Below are positions 41,145-48,997 of a DNA stretch of 64,000 nucleotides, piece after piece. The DNA is taken from contig NZ_JAGGPM010000030.1 in the NCBI RefSeq assembly GCF_018613835.1, positions 1-64,000 of the forward strand. Direction: 5' to 3'. The notes beneath the pieces are model-generated. The model saw only the letters and a list, made by a program, of their open reading frames with translations, was not told the DNA's origin and did not search any database. Origin of the DNA: Arthrobacter sp. ISL-5. Lineage in GTDB: Bacteria; Actinomycetota; Actinomycetes; Actinomycetales; Micrococcaceae. Position 1 is the stretch's first letter; each line of letters opens with the position of its first letter. Both the position numbers and the translations under genes were made by a program.

Positions 41145-41750
41145 ATGCCCAGTACAGCAGCTCCCACGAAACGCGGCCGCCCCGGATACGACCAGCAATC
41201 CGTGCTGCTGATCGCCGTCGACGTCTTCAACCGCCACGGCTACGATGCCACCTCGATGGGTATCCTCGCCGAGAACCTGGGCATCTCGAAATCGGCAATC
41301 TACCACCACGTGCCGTCCAAGGGCGATCTCCTGAAGCTCGCCCTGGACCACGCGCTGGGCGGCCTCGAGGCCATCCTGGACCAGCCGGGTGCCACCTCCG
41401 GGGCGGCAGATGCGCGGCTTGAGTTCGTGCTGCGCCAGACCATTGCCGTCCTGGTGGAGCGGCTGCCGTTCGTCACGCTGCTGCTGCGGCTCCGGGGAAA
41501 TACGGACATCGAGCGCAATGCCATGGAACGCCGGCGAGCCTTCGACCACAAGGTGGCAGGGCTGATTTCAGCCGCCCGGGACGAGGGGTCGCTGCGGCAG
41601 GACATCGACCCCCGCACCGTGACCCGCCTGCTGTTCGGCACCATCAACTCGATCGTGGAGTGGTACAAGCCAGGCGGCTCGCTCTCACCGGAAAAGCTCG
41701 CCGACGACGTCATCACCATCGCGTTCGACGGCCTCCACGCGCAGTCCTGA
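41145..41750 (+). CDS. paaR: TetR-family repressor of phenylacetate genes
   Basis: 201 residues: GRPGYDQQSVLLIAVDVFNR, HGYDATSMGILAENLGISKS, AIYHHVPSKGDLLKLALDHA is the TetR helix-turn-helix; the rest is the ligand domain with LLRLRGNTDIERNAMERRRA and LLFGTINSIVEWYKPGG, typical of actinobacterial PaaR/KstR-like regulators that respond to acyl-CoA. It lies 92 nt after paaK. Sites of one design before itself, paaI, paaZ and paaJ suggest it governs all four units, with phenylacetyl-CoA as the likely inducer (known for PaaX/PaaR systems; inferred here). Confidence 0.88.
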   Translation: MPSTAAPTKRGRPGYDQQSVLLIAVDVFNRHGYDATSMGILAENLGISKSAIYHHVPSKGDLLKLALDHALGGLEAILDQPGATSGAADARLEFVLRQTIAVLVERLPFVTLLLRLRGNTDIERNAMERRRAFDHKVAGLISAARDEGSLRQDIDPRTVTRLLFGTINSIVEWYKPGGSLSPEKLADDVITIAFDGLHAQS

Positions 41751-41807
41751 CGCCGCGCCACGAATTGGCCGTTGACGCCGGCTCACTGCCGCGCCCACGC
41801 TAAATGC

Positions 41808-42650
41808 ATGGCTACGAAGGTATCCGAACTCCTGTTCGGCGCGTTTCCGGACCTGCGCTACGAACCCACCGCCAAAAGGGTCCGCGCCAGCCTCGACGCA
41901 AGTCCCGTCGTCGATACCCAAAGGGCGCTCATCGTGTGGGAACCGAAACGGGTCACCCCGGTGTACGCCGTCCCCGACGAGGACCTGCTGGCCAGGCTCC
42001 AGCTCGGGGCCCACAGCGGGACCGGCGACGGCCGGGGATCGGACGAGCTCCCCATCCGCATCAGGGGGGACGCCCCGCCCGGGCTCGACCCGAGGACAGG
42101 CTTCCGGCGGCACACCACCCCGGGCGAGGAGCTGGACGTCGTGGCCGCGGGTTTCGTCGCGCCGCACGCCGCGTTCCGCCCTGCCGACCCCGATCTGGAC
42201 GGCTACGTGATCCTGGATTTCTGGGCTTTCGACTGGCTGGAGGAGCATGAGGAAATCATCGGCCACCCCCGCGATCCCTTCCACCGCGTGGACATCCGGA
42301 GCACGCTGAGGCGCGTGGAGGTGACGCTCGACGGCGTGAAGCTCGCCGATACCGTGGGGGCCCAGCTGCTGTACGAGACACTGCTGCCGGTCCGCTACTA
42401 CATCCCGCCCGCGGACGTCCGGCTGGACCTGCTGGAGGCCAGCCAGCACCGGACCGTCTGCCCCTACAAGGGTGAGGCGAAGTACTGGAGCTTCCCGGAA
42501 TCGGCCCGCGGCAAGAACATCGCGTGGGCCTACGATTCCCGGTACATGGACGCCCAGCAGATCCACGGGCTGGTCAGTTTCTTCAACGAGCGCGCGGACA
42601 TAACCGTGGACGGCGAACCGCAGGGGCATCCGGTCACGCCCTGGTCCTAA
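41808..42650 (+). CDS. Protein with two DUF427 domains
   Basis: 280 residues. RALIVWEPKRVTPVYAVPDE in the first half and TVGAQLLYETLLPVRYYIPP with HRTVCPYKGEAKYWSF in the second are both DUF427 patterns; a longer spacer (DLDGYVILDFWAFDWLEEHE) separates them. The family is widespread in actinobacteria and fungi, with a small beta fold and no known reaction; the CPYKG motif is its most conserved part. The ATG at 41808 is chosen without a clear ribosome site. It sits between paaR and a VOC gene without evident link to phenylacetate. A hairpin follows. Confidence 0.85.
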   Translation: MATKVSELLFGAFPDLRYEPTAKRVRASLDASPVVDTQRALIVWEPKRVTPVYAVPDEDLLARLQLGAHSGTGDGRGSDELPIRIRGDAPPGLDPRTGFRRHTTPGEELDVVAAGFVAPHAAFRPADPDLDGYVILDFWAFDWLEEHEEIIGHPRDPFHRVDIRSTLRRVEVTLDGVKLADTVGAQLLYETLLPVRYYIPPADVRLDLLEASQHRTVCPYKGEAKYWSFPESARGKNIAWAYDSRYMDAQQIHGLVSFFNERADITVDGEPQGHPVTPWS

Positions 42651-42706
42651 CGCCGAACCTTCCCGCGAATAAACCCGAACCCTCTCTCACATCCCGCGAC
42701 CCAAAA

Positions 42707-42741
42707 CCAAACCCTCCCTCACAAGGTGAGGAAGGGTTTGG
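42707..42741. terminator. Hairpin between converging DUF427 and VOC genes
   Basis: CCAAACCCTCCCTCAC (42707-42722) pairs with GTGAGGAAGGGTTTGG (42726-42741) with one mismatch and a 3-nt loop. The arm is related to the repeats at 43271-43431. A bidirectional terminator is likely. Confidence 0.72.
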
Positions 42742-42772
42742 AAAGGAACTGCTGCGGGAGCAAGGGGATCCG

Positions 42773-43180
42773 TTAGAGCTGGTATTCGGCCTGCTGCCCC
42801 AGCGTTTCGTGGACGCAGAGAATGTTGTTTTCCGTGTCCATGAACCAGGCGCACTTCTCGGCGTCGGTTGTACAGATGTGGTTCTCGGTCTTGAGATCCG
42901 GGCGGTCATAGTCCTGGAACCGGACGCCCTTGGACTCCATGTCCTGGACCGTCCGCTCGATGTCGCGAACCTCAAAACTCAACGTGGTGTGCTCAGAGTG
43001 CTTGCCGTCCCTGACAGGCATCAGCTGCAGCATGGGGCCGCCTTCACTGCCGAACAATTCGCTTCCGTCGTCTGCCACGCCACGATGAGGGAGTCCAAGT
43101 GTTTCCGCGTAAAAACGACGGGCGCGCTCTTTGTCATCCACGGGCAGGACAGTTGTGGCTGTGTTTAGTACTAGGGTCAT
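42773..43180 (-). CDS. VOC (glyoxalase-like) family protein
   Basis: 135 residues: TATTVLPVDDKERARRFYAE, TLGLPHRGVADDGSELFGSE, HTTLSFEVRDIERTVQDMES and CAWFMDTENNILCVHETLGQ. The strand-helix pattern with HTTLSFEV and a final NILCVHE fits the VOC fold. The ligand set may be His and Glu, though the first position is not obvious. Substrate unknown. AGGAGGTGG stands 4 nt before the ATG at 43180, which fixes the start. It converges on the DUF427 gene. Confidence 0.85.
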   Translation of the reverse strand: MTLVLNTATTVLPVDDKERARRFYAETLGLPHRGVADDGSELFGSEGGPMLQLMPVRDGKHSEHTTLSFEVRDIERTVQDMESKGVRFQDYDRPDLKTENHICTTDAEKCAWFMDTENNILCVHETLGQQAEYQL

Positions 43181-43270
43181 TTCGCCACCTCCTACGGGGG
43201 ACATTTTACGCCCGGTCACCCGCGAAAGATCAGGCTAAATTTGCTCCCAGGCACCGCTCAAACACGCCCA

Positions 43271-43431
43271 AACCCCTCTCTCACTTGCTACCGGAAAATC
43301 CCCGACGCTCTCTCACATCCCGCGCCCCAAACCCCAACGCTCTCTCACTGGGTGAGAGAGCGTTGGGGTGAACCCCGCAGAAAGTGAGAGAGCGATGGGG
43401 GGGAACCCCGCAGGAAGTGAGAGAGCGTCGT
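43271..43431. repeat. Array of GTGAGAGAGCG half-palindromes, family D
   Basis: The unit GTGAGAGAGCGTTGGGG appears in either direction at about 43271-43284, 43300-43316, 43331-43348, 43352-43369, 43383-43398 and 43416-43431. The third and fourth form a perfect 18-bp stem with a 3-nt loop. Units are joined by GAACCCCGCAG or CATCCCGCG. A related piece precedes the hairpin at 42681-42741. It fills the gap between the VOC promoter and the 3' end of paaZ, and ends at the paaZ stop. Confidence 0.85.
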
Positions 43432-43434
43432 GGC

Positions 43435-45546
43435 CTACTTCTCCACGAGGGTCAGGACGTCGTAGGTGGCCACGATCTCGTCGTTCTGGTTGGTCAGCAC
43501 GGCGTCCCAGGCAACCTCACCGTATTCGTCGGTCTCGCGCGGGGTGATCTTCTTGGCCGTGAGCGTCACGCGGATCGAGTCCCCCGCGGCCACCGGAGTG
43601 ATGAAGCGCAGGTTCTCGAGGCCGGAGTTGGCCAGGACGGGACCCGGGGCGGGCTCCACGAACAGGCCCGCGGCCCAGCTGAGGAGCAGGTAGCCATGCG
43701 CCACGATGCCCGGGAAGAACGGGTTGGCCTCCGCGGCTTCCTGGTTGGTGTGCGCGTAGAAGGTGTCGCCCGTGGAATTGGCGAACGCGGTGATGTCCTC
43801 CAGGGTGACCTGGCGCAGCTCGGAGCGGACGGCGTCGCCGATGCGCAGCGTCTCCAGCGACTTCCGGAACGGGTGGGCGCCCTCCGTCTCCACGGTGAAG
43901 TTCCGGTCCGCGCCGGTGTGCCACACGCCCGTGACGGCGGTCAGCATGTTGGGCGAGCCCTGGATCGCCGTGCGCTGCATGTGGTGCATCACCGAACGGA
44001 TGCCGCCCAACTCCTCGCCGCCGCCGGCCCGGCCCGGTCCGCCGTGGACCAGGTGCGGAACCGGGGACCCGTGACCGGTGGAGCTGCGGGCGTCTTCGCG
44101 GTTGAGCATCAGCACCCGGCCGTGGTGGGCCGCGATGCCCGTGACGAGTTCCTGCGCGACGGCGGGATCGTTGGTGCAGACCGACGCGACGAGCGAGCCG
44201 CCGCCGCGGGCGGCGAGGCGGACGGCGTCGGGAATGTCCTTGTACCCGATCACCGAGGACACCGGGCCGAACGCCTCCAGCGAGTGGACCTGTTCAGTCT
44301 CGGCGTCCGCCCAGCTCAGCAGCACCGGGGACATGAAGGCGCCGCCGTCGACGACGCCCGTTGCGCCGTCCGCACTGGTGACCGACGGCGAATCCAGCGT
44401 TCCGTACGCAAGCTCGCCGCCGGCGTCGAGCATGGACTGCACCGCGGCGCGGACGTCGGCCAGCTGCTCGAGCGAGGCGAGGGCGCCCATGGTGACCCCC
44501 TCGGCGCGCGGATCGCCGAGCACCACACGCTGCTCAACCCGGGCGCCAATCGCGGAGATGACCGCCGGCACCAGCTCCTGCGGCACGATGGCGCGGCGGA
44601 TGGAGGTGCACTTCTGGCCGGCCTTGACGGTCAGCTCAGTGACGACCGACTTGATGAAGGCGTCGAACTCCGGGGTGCCTTCGACGGCGTCCGGGCCGAG
44701 GATGGCGGCGTTGAGCGAATCGGTCTCGGACGTGAAGCGCACGCCGCCCTGGACGACGTTGGGGTGCGACTTGAGCGACTGCGCGGTGGACGCCGAGCCC
44801 GTGAACGCCACGAGGTCGCGGTAGTCCAGCACGTCCAGGAGCCCGCGGACCGAGCCGGAGATGAGCTGCAGGGATCCCTTGGGCAGGATGTTGGACTCGA
44901 TGATCGCCTTCACCACGGCCGCGGCGACGTAGCCGGTGGGAGTGGCGGGCTTGACGATGGTGGGAACGCCGGCGATGAACGCGGGCGCGAGCTTTTCCAG
45001 CATGCCCCAGACCGGGAAGTTGAAGGCGTTGATCTGCACGGCGACGCCGGGGATGCGGGTGTAGATGTGCTCGCCGACGAACGAGCCGTCCTTCGACAGC
45101 ACCTCCATGGGCCCGTCCACCACAACCTGAGAGTTGGGGAGCTCGCGCCGCCCCTTGGAACCGAAGGTGAACAGCACGCCGATGCCGCCGTCGATGTCGA
45201 TCATCGAGTCGATCTTGGTGGCGCCGGTCTGCGCGGAGAACGCGTAAAAGTGCTCACGGCGGGCGTTCAGGTACTGCGCCAGCTCCTTGAGCTTGAGGGC
45301 GCGCTGGTGGAACGTGAGCTTGCCGAGTTCCGTCTGGCCGGTGGTGCGGCCGTAATCCACGACGGCGGCCAGGTCCAGGCCTTCGCTGCTCACTTTCGCG
45401 AGGATCTCCCCGGTGCTCGCATCACGCACGGGTACGGCGGAAGCCACCGAACCGGCGTCGGGGGTCCACCAGGAGTCCTGCACAAAACTGGGCACGGTCT
45501 CAACTGTGTCCAGGGAGGGCTTGGGAGCGGTAGCGGTTGTGGTCAT
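43435..45546 (-). CDS. paaZ: Bifunctional oxepin-CoA hydrolase / semialdehyde dehydrogenase PaaZ
   Basis: 703 residues. The N-terminal 520 are an aldehyde dehydrogenase with INAFNFPVWGMLEKLAPAFI, GQKCTSIRRAIVP (catalytic Cys) and EAFGPVSSVIGYKDIPDAVR. The C-terminal 150 are a MaoC-type hydratase with ITAFANSTGDTFYAHTNQEA and FFPGIVAHGYLLLSWAAGLF. PaaZ opens the oxepin ring and oxidises the aldehyde in phenylacetate breakdown. The start at 45546 gives an MTTTATAPKP lead; the open frame upstream crosses the operator. It is preceded by the best PaaR site and diverges from a thioesterase gene. Confidence 0.96.
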   Translation of the reverse strand: MTTTATAPKPSLDTVETVPSFVQDSWWTPDAGSVASAVPVRDASTGEILAKVSSEGLDLAAVVDYGRTTGQTELGKLTFHQRALKLKELAQYLNARREHFYAFSAQTGATKIDSMIDIDGGIGVLFTFGSKGRRELPNSQVVVDGPMEVLSKDGSFVGEHIYTRIPGVAVQINAFNFPVWGMLEKLAPAFIAGVPTIVKPATPTGYVAAAVVKAIIESNILPKGSLQLISGSVRGLLDVLDYRDLVAFTGSASTAQSLKSHPNVVQGGVRFTSETDSLNAAILGPDAVEGTPEFDAFIKSVVTELTVKAGQKCTSIRRAIVPQELVPAVISAIGARVEQRVVLGDPRAEGVTMGALASLEQLADVRAAVQSMLDAGGELAYGTLDSPSVTSADGATGVVDGGAFMSPVLLSWADAETEQVHSLEAFGPVSSVIGYKDIPDAVRLAARGGGSLVASVCTNDPAVAQELVTGIAAHHGRVLMLNREDARSSTGHGSPVPHLVHGGPGRAGGGEELGGIRSVMHHMQRTAIQGSPNMLTAVTGVWHTGADRNFTVETEGAHPFRKSLETLRIGDAVRSELRQVTLEDITAFANSTGDTFYAHTNQEAAEANPFFPGIVAHGYLLLSWAAGLFVEPAPGPVLANSGLENLRFITPVAAGDSIRVTLTAKKITPRETDEYGEVAWDAVLTNQNDEIVATYDVLTLVEK

Positions 45547-45610
45547 CGTTGACGGGTCCTTCCAACGCGGAACAAAGAAATCCGGGCGATCCGGCAAACC
45601 GGCCAGCGCA

Positions 45611-45634
45611 TTACTGACCGTCCGTTCGGTAATA
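45611..45634. promoter_or_regulatory. PaaR-type operator between paaZ and the thioesterase gene
   Basis: TTACTGACCG-TC-CGTTCGGTAA is a near-perfect 22-bp palindrome (TTAC.GA.CG..CG.TC.GTAA), the clearest of four. It lies 65 nt from the paaZ start and 97 nt from the divergent thioesterase, so it may control both. Confidence 0.78.
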
Positions 45635-45730
45635 TGTCTACAGTACATGAATGTGCCTTGCTGCACACTAGGAGCGGAGCACAGCGGCCGGGCAACCTGC
45701 CGCGTTCCCACACTGTTCTGAGGAGACCCT

Positions 45731-46168
45731 ATGACGCCCGAGCCCCGCGACGCCGAGCTGAAAACCAAGCAGCCTGAGCTGTGGAAGATCACCCTGGGGG
45801 AACTCGACGAGAAGATGGGCGTGAAAATCGTCGAAGAATCCGTCGAGCGCGTGGTGGCCACCATGCCCGTGGAAGGTAACCGGCAGTCCTTCGGCCTGCT
45901 TCACGGCGGCGCATCCCTGGCGGTGGGCGAAGCCGTGGGGTCATGGGCGGCGGTGATCCACGCGAGCACGCTGGGCAAGACGGCCGTGGGCGTGGACGTC
46001 TCGGCCACGCACCACAGGTCGGCGCGCAACGGCCTCATCACCATCACAGCCACCCCCATCTACCTGGGCGGGACGCTCACCACCCACGAGGTGCTGATCA
46101 CCGACGACGACGGCCAGCGGCTCTGCACGCTACGGATCACCAACCTGCTGCTGGACCGGAAAAACTAA
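45731..46168 (+). CDS. Hotdog-fold acyl-CoA thioesterase, PaaI/EntH-like
   Basis: 145 residues. GVKIVEESVERVVATMPVEG, NRQSFGLLHGGASLAVGEAV (the HGG..E motif of EntH/MenI-type enzymes), VGVDVSATHHRSARNGLITI and LCTLRITNLLLDRKN. The catalytic residue is Glu rather than the Asp of PaaI, so it belongs to the other branch of the hotdog thioesterases. Its divergent position to paaZ across a PaaR site suggests release of CoA from aromatic intermediates; the substrate is inferred. TGAGGAGA precedes the ATG. Confidence 0.88.
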   Translation: MTPEPRDAELKTKQPELWKITLGELDEKMGVKIVEESVERVVATMPVEGNRQSFGLLHGGASLAVGEAVGSWAAVIHASTLGKTAVGVDVSATHHRSARNGLITITATPIYLGGTLTTHEVLITDDDGQRLCTLRITNLLLDRKN

Positions 46169-46213
46169 GCCTCCACGGTTCTGTGATTCGCGCGGTTCCG
46201 CAGTTCGCGCGGA

Positions 46214-46219
46214 TAGGCT
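46214..46219 (+). promoter_or_regulatory. -10 element of the FetB-like gene, leaderless
   Basis: TAGGCT (TANNNT type) stands 6 nt before the GTG start at 46226; no ribosome site is present. Confidence 0.45.
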
Positions 46220-46225
46220 GACCAC

Positions 46226-46975
46226 GTGACCGAGTTTGGCGTCCTGGCCCCGACCCTCTTTGCGGTTGGCCTCCTGATGGCCGTGTCGGCTGCGGTCCTC
46301 GCAAGCTCCCGCGTGCCGCACGCTGCCGCGCCGGCATTCGCCATCCTCCGCGGAGCGGCGCAGCTCGCCGCGGTCAGCCTGATCCTGGGAGCAGTAATCG
46401 TCAGCGCCGGCTGGGTGGCTGTGGCGCTGGCAGTCATGTTTGGTGTGGCGACCATGACGGCCACCCGCCGTCTGGGCTGGGACTGGCGGCATTTGGCGAT
46501 GGTTGCCGGTTCGATGGCTGCGGGCATCGCGGTTTCCCTGGTCATCGTTTTCGCCACGGGTGCAATCGACTTCACGCCGCGCTATGGGCTGGCGTTGGGC
46601 GGCATAGTGATCGGAAACTCCATGGCCATCGCGGCGCTGGCCGGCCGCAGGTTCAACGAGGCAGTGATCGAACGGTGGGACGAGGTCGAAGGATGGCTGG
46701 CGCTGGGCGCCTCTGCCCGGCAGGCCACCCGCGGGATGGCACGCGGCGCCGTGTACGCGGCGCTCATACCGTCGACTGACCAGACGAAGACGACCGGCCT
46801 GGTCACGCTGCCGGGGGCGTTCGTCGGCGCAATCTTCGGCGGCCTCTCGCCGCTGGAGGCGGGGCGTTTCCAGATCGTGGTGCTGGCTTCCATCATGGCC
46901 GCCGGGTCAGTGACCGCCGTGTTGCTCATCAGCATGCTGGCTCCGGTCCGCGTGCGGCCTCGCCGGCTGTTTTGA
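46226..46975 (+). CDS. FetB/YbbM-family permease (UPF0014)
   Basis: 249 residues with seven hydrophobic segments. ILRGAAQLAAVSLILGAVIV, GIVIGNSMAIAALAGRRFNE, WLALGASARQATRGMARGAV and STDQTKTTGLVTLPGAFVGA are the conserved stretches of the FetB family. In E. coli FetB works with the ATPase FetA to export iron and limit oxidative damage. No FetA gene is next to it, so the partner must be elsewhere or the protein acts differently. The start is a GTG directly behind a -10 element. Confidence 0.88.
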   Translation: MTEFGVLAPTLFAVGLLMAVSAAVLASSRVPHAAAPAFAILRGAAQLAAVSLILGAVIVSAGWVAVALAVMFGVATMTATRRLGWDWRHLAMVAGSMAAGIAVSLVIVFATGAIDFTPRYGLALGGIVIGNSMAIAALAGRRFNEAVIERWDEVEGWLALGASARQATRGMARGAVYAALIPSTDQTKTTGLVTLPGAFVGAIFGGLSPLEAGRFQIVVLASIMAAGSVTAVLLISMLAPVRVRPRRLF

Positions 46976-47220
46976 TGATTCCTCATGCGGTAGCGCGGGC
47001 ATCCTTGATGGGTCAACGCGGACCGTTGACTTTGCCCCCGGACGCTTTATACGCTGGCTCATCCGGATAGAAGGCAGGCGGACGCCGGCCTTGCATCCGG
47101 CCGCGTCTTCAACTCAGGCCGCCGCGCGGATCACGTACCGGGCGGAGGCTACTCCCGGACGGCGGCCAGCGACGGTGCTGCGCCGAAGTCCGTAATGTCC
47201 GCGTCATCGCAGGTGCAATC

Positions 47221-48564
47221 ATGAGCACGAATTCCACAAGGGCGGCCACAGTGCTGGCGGCTGTCCTCTTAGTGGGTGTCCTGTTAGTGGGTGTCCTGCT
47301 GGCAGGCCTGTCCACGCTGCCGTCATCAACCAGTGGAAGCCACTACTACCTCAGCGCGGCGGGCAGCGACAGCAACTCCGGGACGACCCCCGAGTCGCCG
47401 TGGCAATCACTGGCGAAGATAACTGAAACCGCGCTCGGACCCGGTGACTCCGTCAGTTTCCGCCGGGGTGACGAGTGGATCGGCACCGTAGTGCTGGACC
47501 ACAGCGGGACGGCGGCGTCAGCGATCACGCTCAACAGCTACGGAACCGGAAACCTGCCGACCGTCACGGGAGGTGAGGGCGGAAACTGCTTCCGGCTCAA
47601 CGGCAGCTTCATAGTGGTGGACGGATTGCGCGCCACGTCCTGCGGCTACTCGGGCTTCAGCGTTTACGGCGACAACAACATGGTGAAGAATTCCGAGGCC
47701 TCCGGCAACACCGCGGGCATCAGAGTGGGTGACGGTTCCGATTTCGGCAACTATGCCAACAACATCCTGACCGACAACAACGTCATGAATGTGAACACCC
47801 CAGGCTCGAACTGCGGAACGCCCCAGGCTGCGAATTGCAGCGACGATTCAGGCGCATTCGGCGTGCTCATCAACGGCAGCGACAATGAGTTCTCCGGCAA
47901 CACGGTCACCGGTTCCACTGCCTTTTCCTACGACTTCAGCCGCGACGGCGCTGCTTTTGAAATCTACAACGGCAACCGCAACAGAATCCACCACAATACT
48001 GCGATCGACAACAACGTGTTCTCCGAGATCGGCCGCTCGGACGGAACCGCGGACGGCAATGCATTCCGCTACAACCTCGTGCGCGCATCGTGCGGCGCGA
48101 ACTGCGCCGAGGCTTCGGGCCTGATTGTTCGCGGGCCGGATTCGAAGTACGGCCCGACCAACAACACGATCTTTGAATTCAACACGGTCTGGGTTGATGG
48201 CGTCCATTCCCGGGGAGTGGTCTGTCACGCAATGTGCCCTGCGTCGACCGTGATCAGGGGCAACATCCTGGTCGCTGTGACCAACGCCCTCTGGCTGGAC
48301 GGTTCCGGCTGGACCGAGCAGGCCAACGTCATCAACGGGCCAAGCAACGTCACCCTGGACCCCACCTCCACCACCGCTCCCGCGTTGTTCGTGAACGCCC
48401 CCACGAACCTTCACCTGACCAGTGGCAGCCCGGCCATCGACCGTGTAGGCAGCAGTCCATTCGGAGTGGACCTGGACCGACTGCCGGTGCCGCAGAACGG
48501 GCATTGCGCCGGGACCGGAAAGGCCGACTCCGGCGCCTACGAATACGATTCCCCGAACTGTTAG
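47221..48564 (+). CDS. Secreted right-handed parallel beta-helix protein
   Basis: 447 residues. The N-terminal membrane/signal segment contains LVGVLLVGVLLAG, encoded in part by a perfect 15-bp tandem repeat (47269-47298). The body has YYLSAAGSDSNSGTTPESPW, FIVVDGLRATSCGYSGFSVY, NNMVKNSEASGNTAGIRVGD and many N-rich turns (NNILTDNN, NRNRIHHN), the ladder of parallel beta-helix proteins such as polysaccharide lyases. The start SAAGSDSNSG is common in the DUF1565/beta-helix group. It probably acts on surface polysaccharide; catalytic residues are not clear. Single gene behind a 245-bp gap with nothing else recognised. Confidence 0.85.
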   Translation: MSTNSTRAATVLAAVLLVGVLLVGVLLAGLSTLPSSTSGSHYYLSAAGSDSNSGTTPESPWQSLAKITETALGPGDSVSFRRGDEWIGTVVLDHSGTAASAITLNSYGTGNLPTVTGGEGGNCFRLNGSFIVVDGLRATSCGYSGFSVYGDNNMVKNSEASGNTAGIRVGDGSDFGNYANNILTDNNVMNVNTPGSNCGTPQAANCSDDSGAFGVLINGSDNEFSGNTVTGSTAFSYDFSRDGAAFEIYNGNRNRIHHNTAIDNNVFSEIGRSDGTADGNAFRYNLVRASCGANCAEASGLIVRGPDSKYGPTNNTIFEFNTVWVDGVHSRGVVCHAMCPASTVIRGNILVAVTNALWLDGSGWTEQANVINGPSNVTLDPTSTTAPALFVNAPTNLHLTSGSPAIDRVGSSPFGVDLDRLPVPQNGHCAGTGKADSGAYEYDSPNC

Positions 48565-48683
48565 TCCCCGTGCCCGTGGCCGGGAACCGCAGGACCCCGA
48601 ACGGTTCGTTTGAGACCTTCCGCGCGCCCCGGCACCGGAAGATAATCAAGGTAACTGCGATTGCGCCCTGGAGGTGGTGGAAC

Positions 48684-48980
48684 ATGTCAGTTGACACGTT
48701 GGGGATCTGGCTCGTCAAACCGGGCCATGAGGATGATTTCGTGCAGGCATGGCGGGACATGGCCGCACGAACACGGAAGGAATTTCCGGACGGCAAGGCT
48801 GTGCTGATGCACGACCGGGATGTACCCAACCGCTTCATCAGCACCGAGCACTGGGACTCAGTGGACCAGATTGAGCGGTGGCGGGCATCGACGGCGTACA
48901 CCGAAGGCGTTCAGTCGAACCGCGACATCGTTCAGCACTTCGAACCGCACACATTGGATGAGACCGCCGCAGTCGGCTGA
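48684..48980 (+). CDS. Antibiotic-biosynthesis-monooxygenase (ABM) domain protein
   Basis: 98 residues of the ferredoxin-like ABM fold: LGIWLVKPGHEDDFVQAWRD, MAARTRKEFPDGKAVLMHDR and NRFISTEHWDSVDQIERWRA. Such dimeric proteins are heme-degrading or quinone monooxygenases, or simple ligand binders; key Asn/His/Trp of heme-degrading IsdG are not evident. GGAGGTGG stands 7 nt before the ATG. It converges with the serine protease gene 17 nt on. Confidence 0.85.
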   Translation: MSVDTLGIWLVKPGHEDDFVQAWRDMAARTRKEFPDGKAVLMHDRDVPNRFISTEHWDSVDQIERWRASTAYTEGVQSNRDIVQHFEPHTLDETAAVG

Positions 48981-48997
48981 GCAGCGGCTACAAACGA

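Noticed and set aside
42681..43431. CRISPR array
   Set aside because: The units are inverted and directly repeated half-palindromes with near-identical linkers, not regular repeats with unique spacers, and no cas genes are near.
43384..45552. 722-codon plus-strand frame opposite paaZ
   Set aside because: Antisense to a well matched two-domain enzyme; no start signal and low-complexity product.
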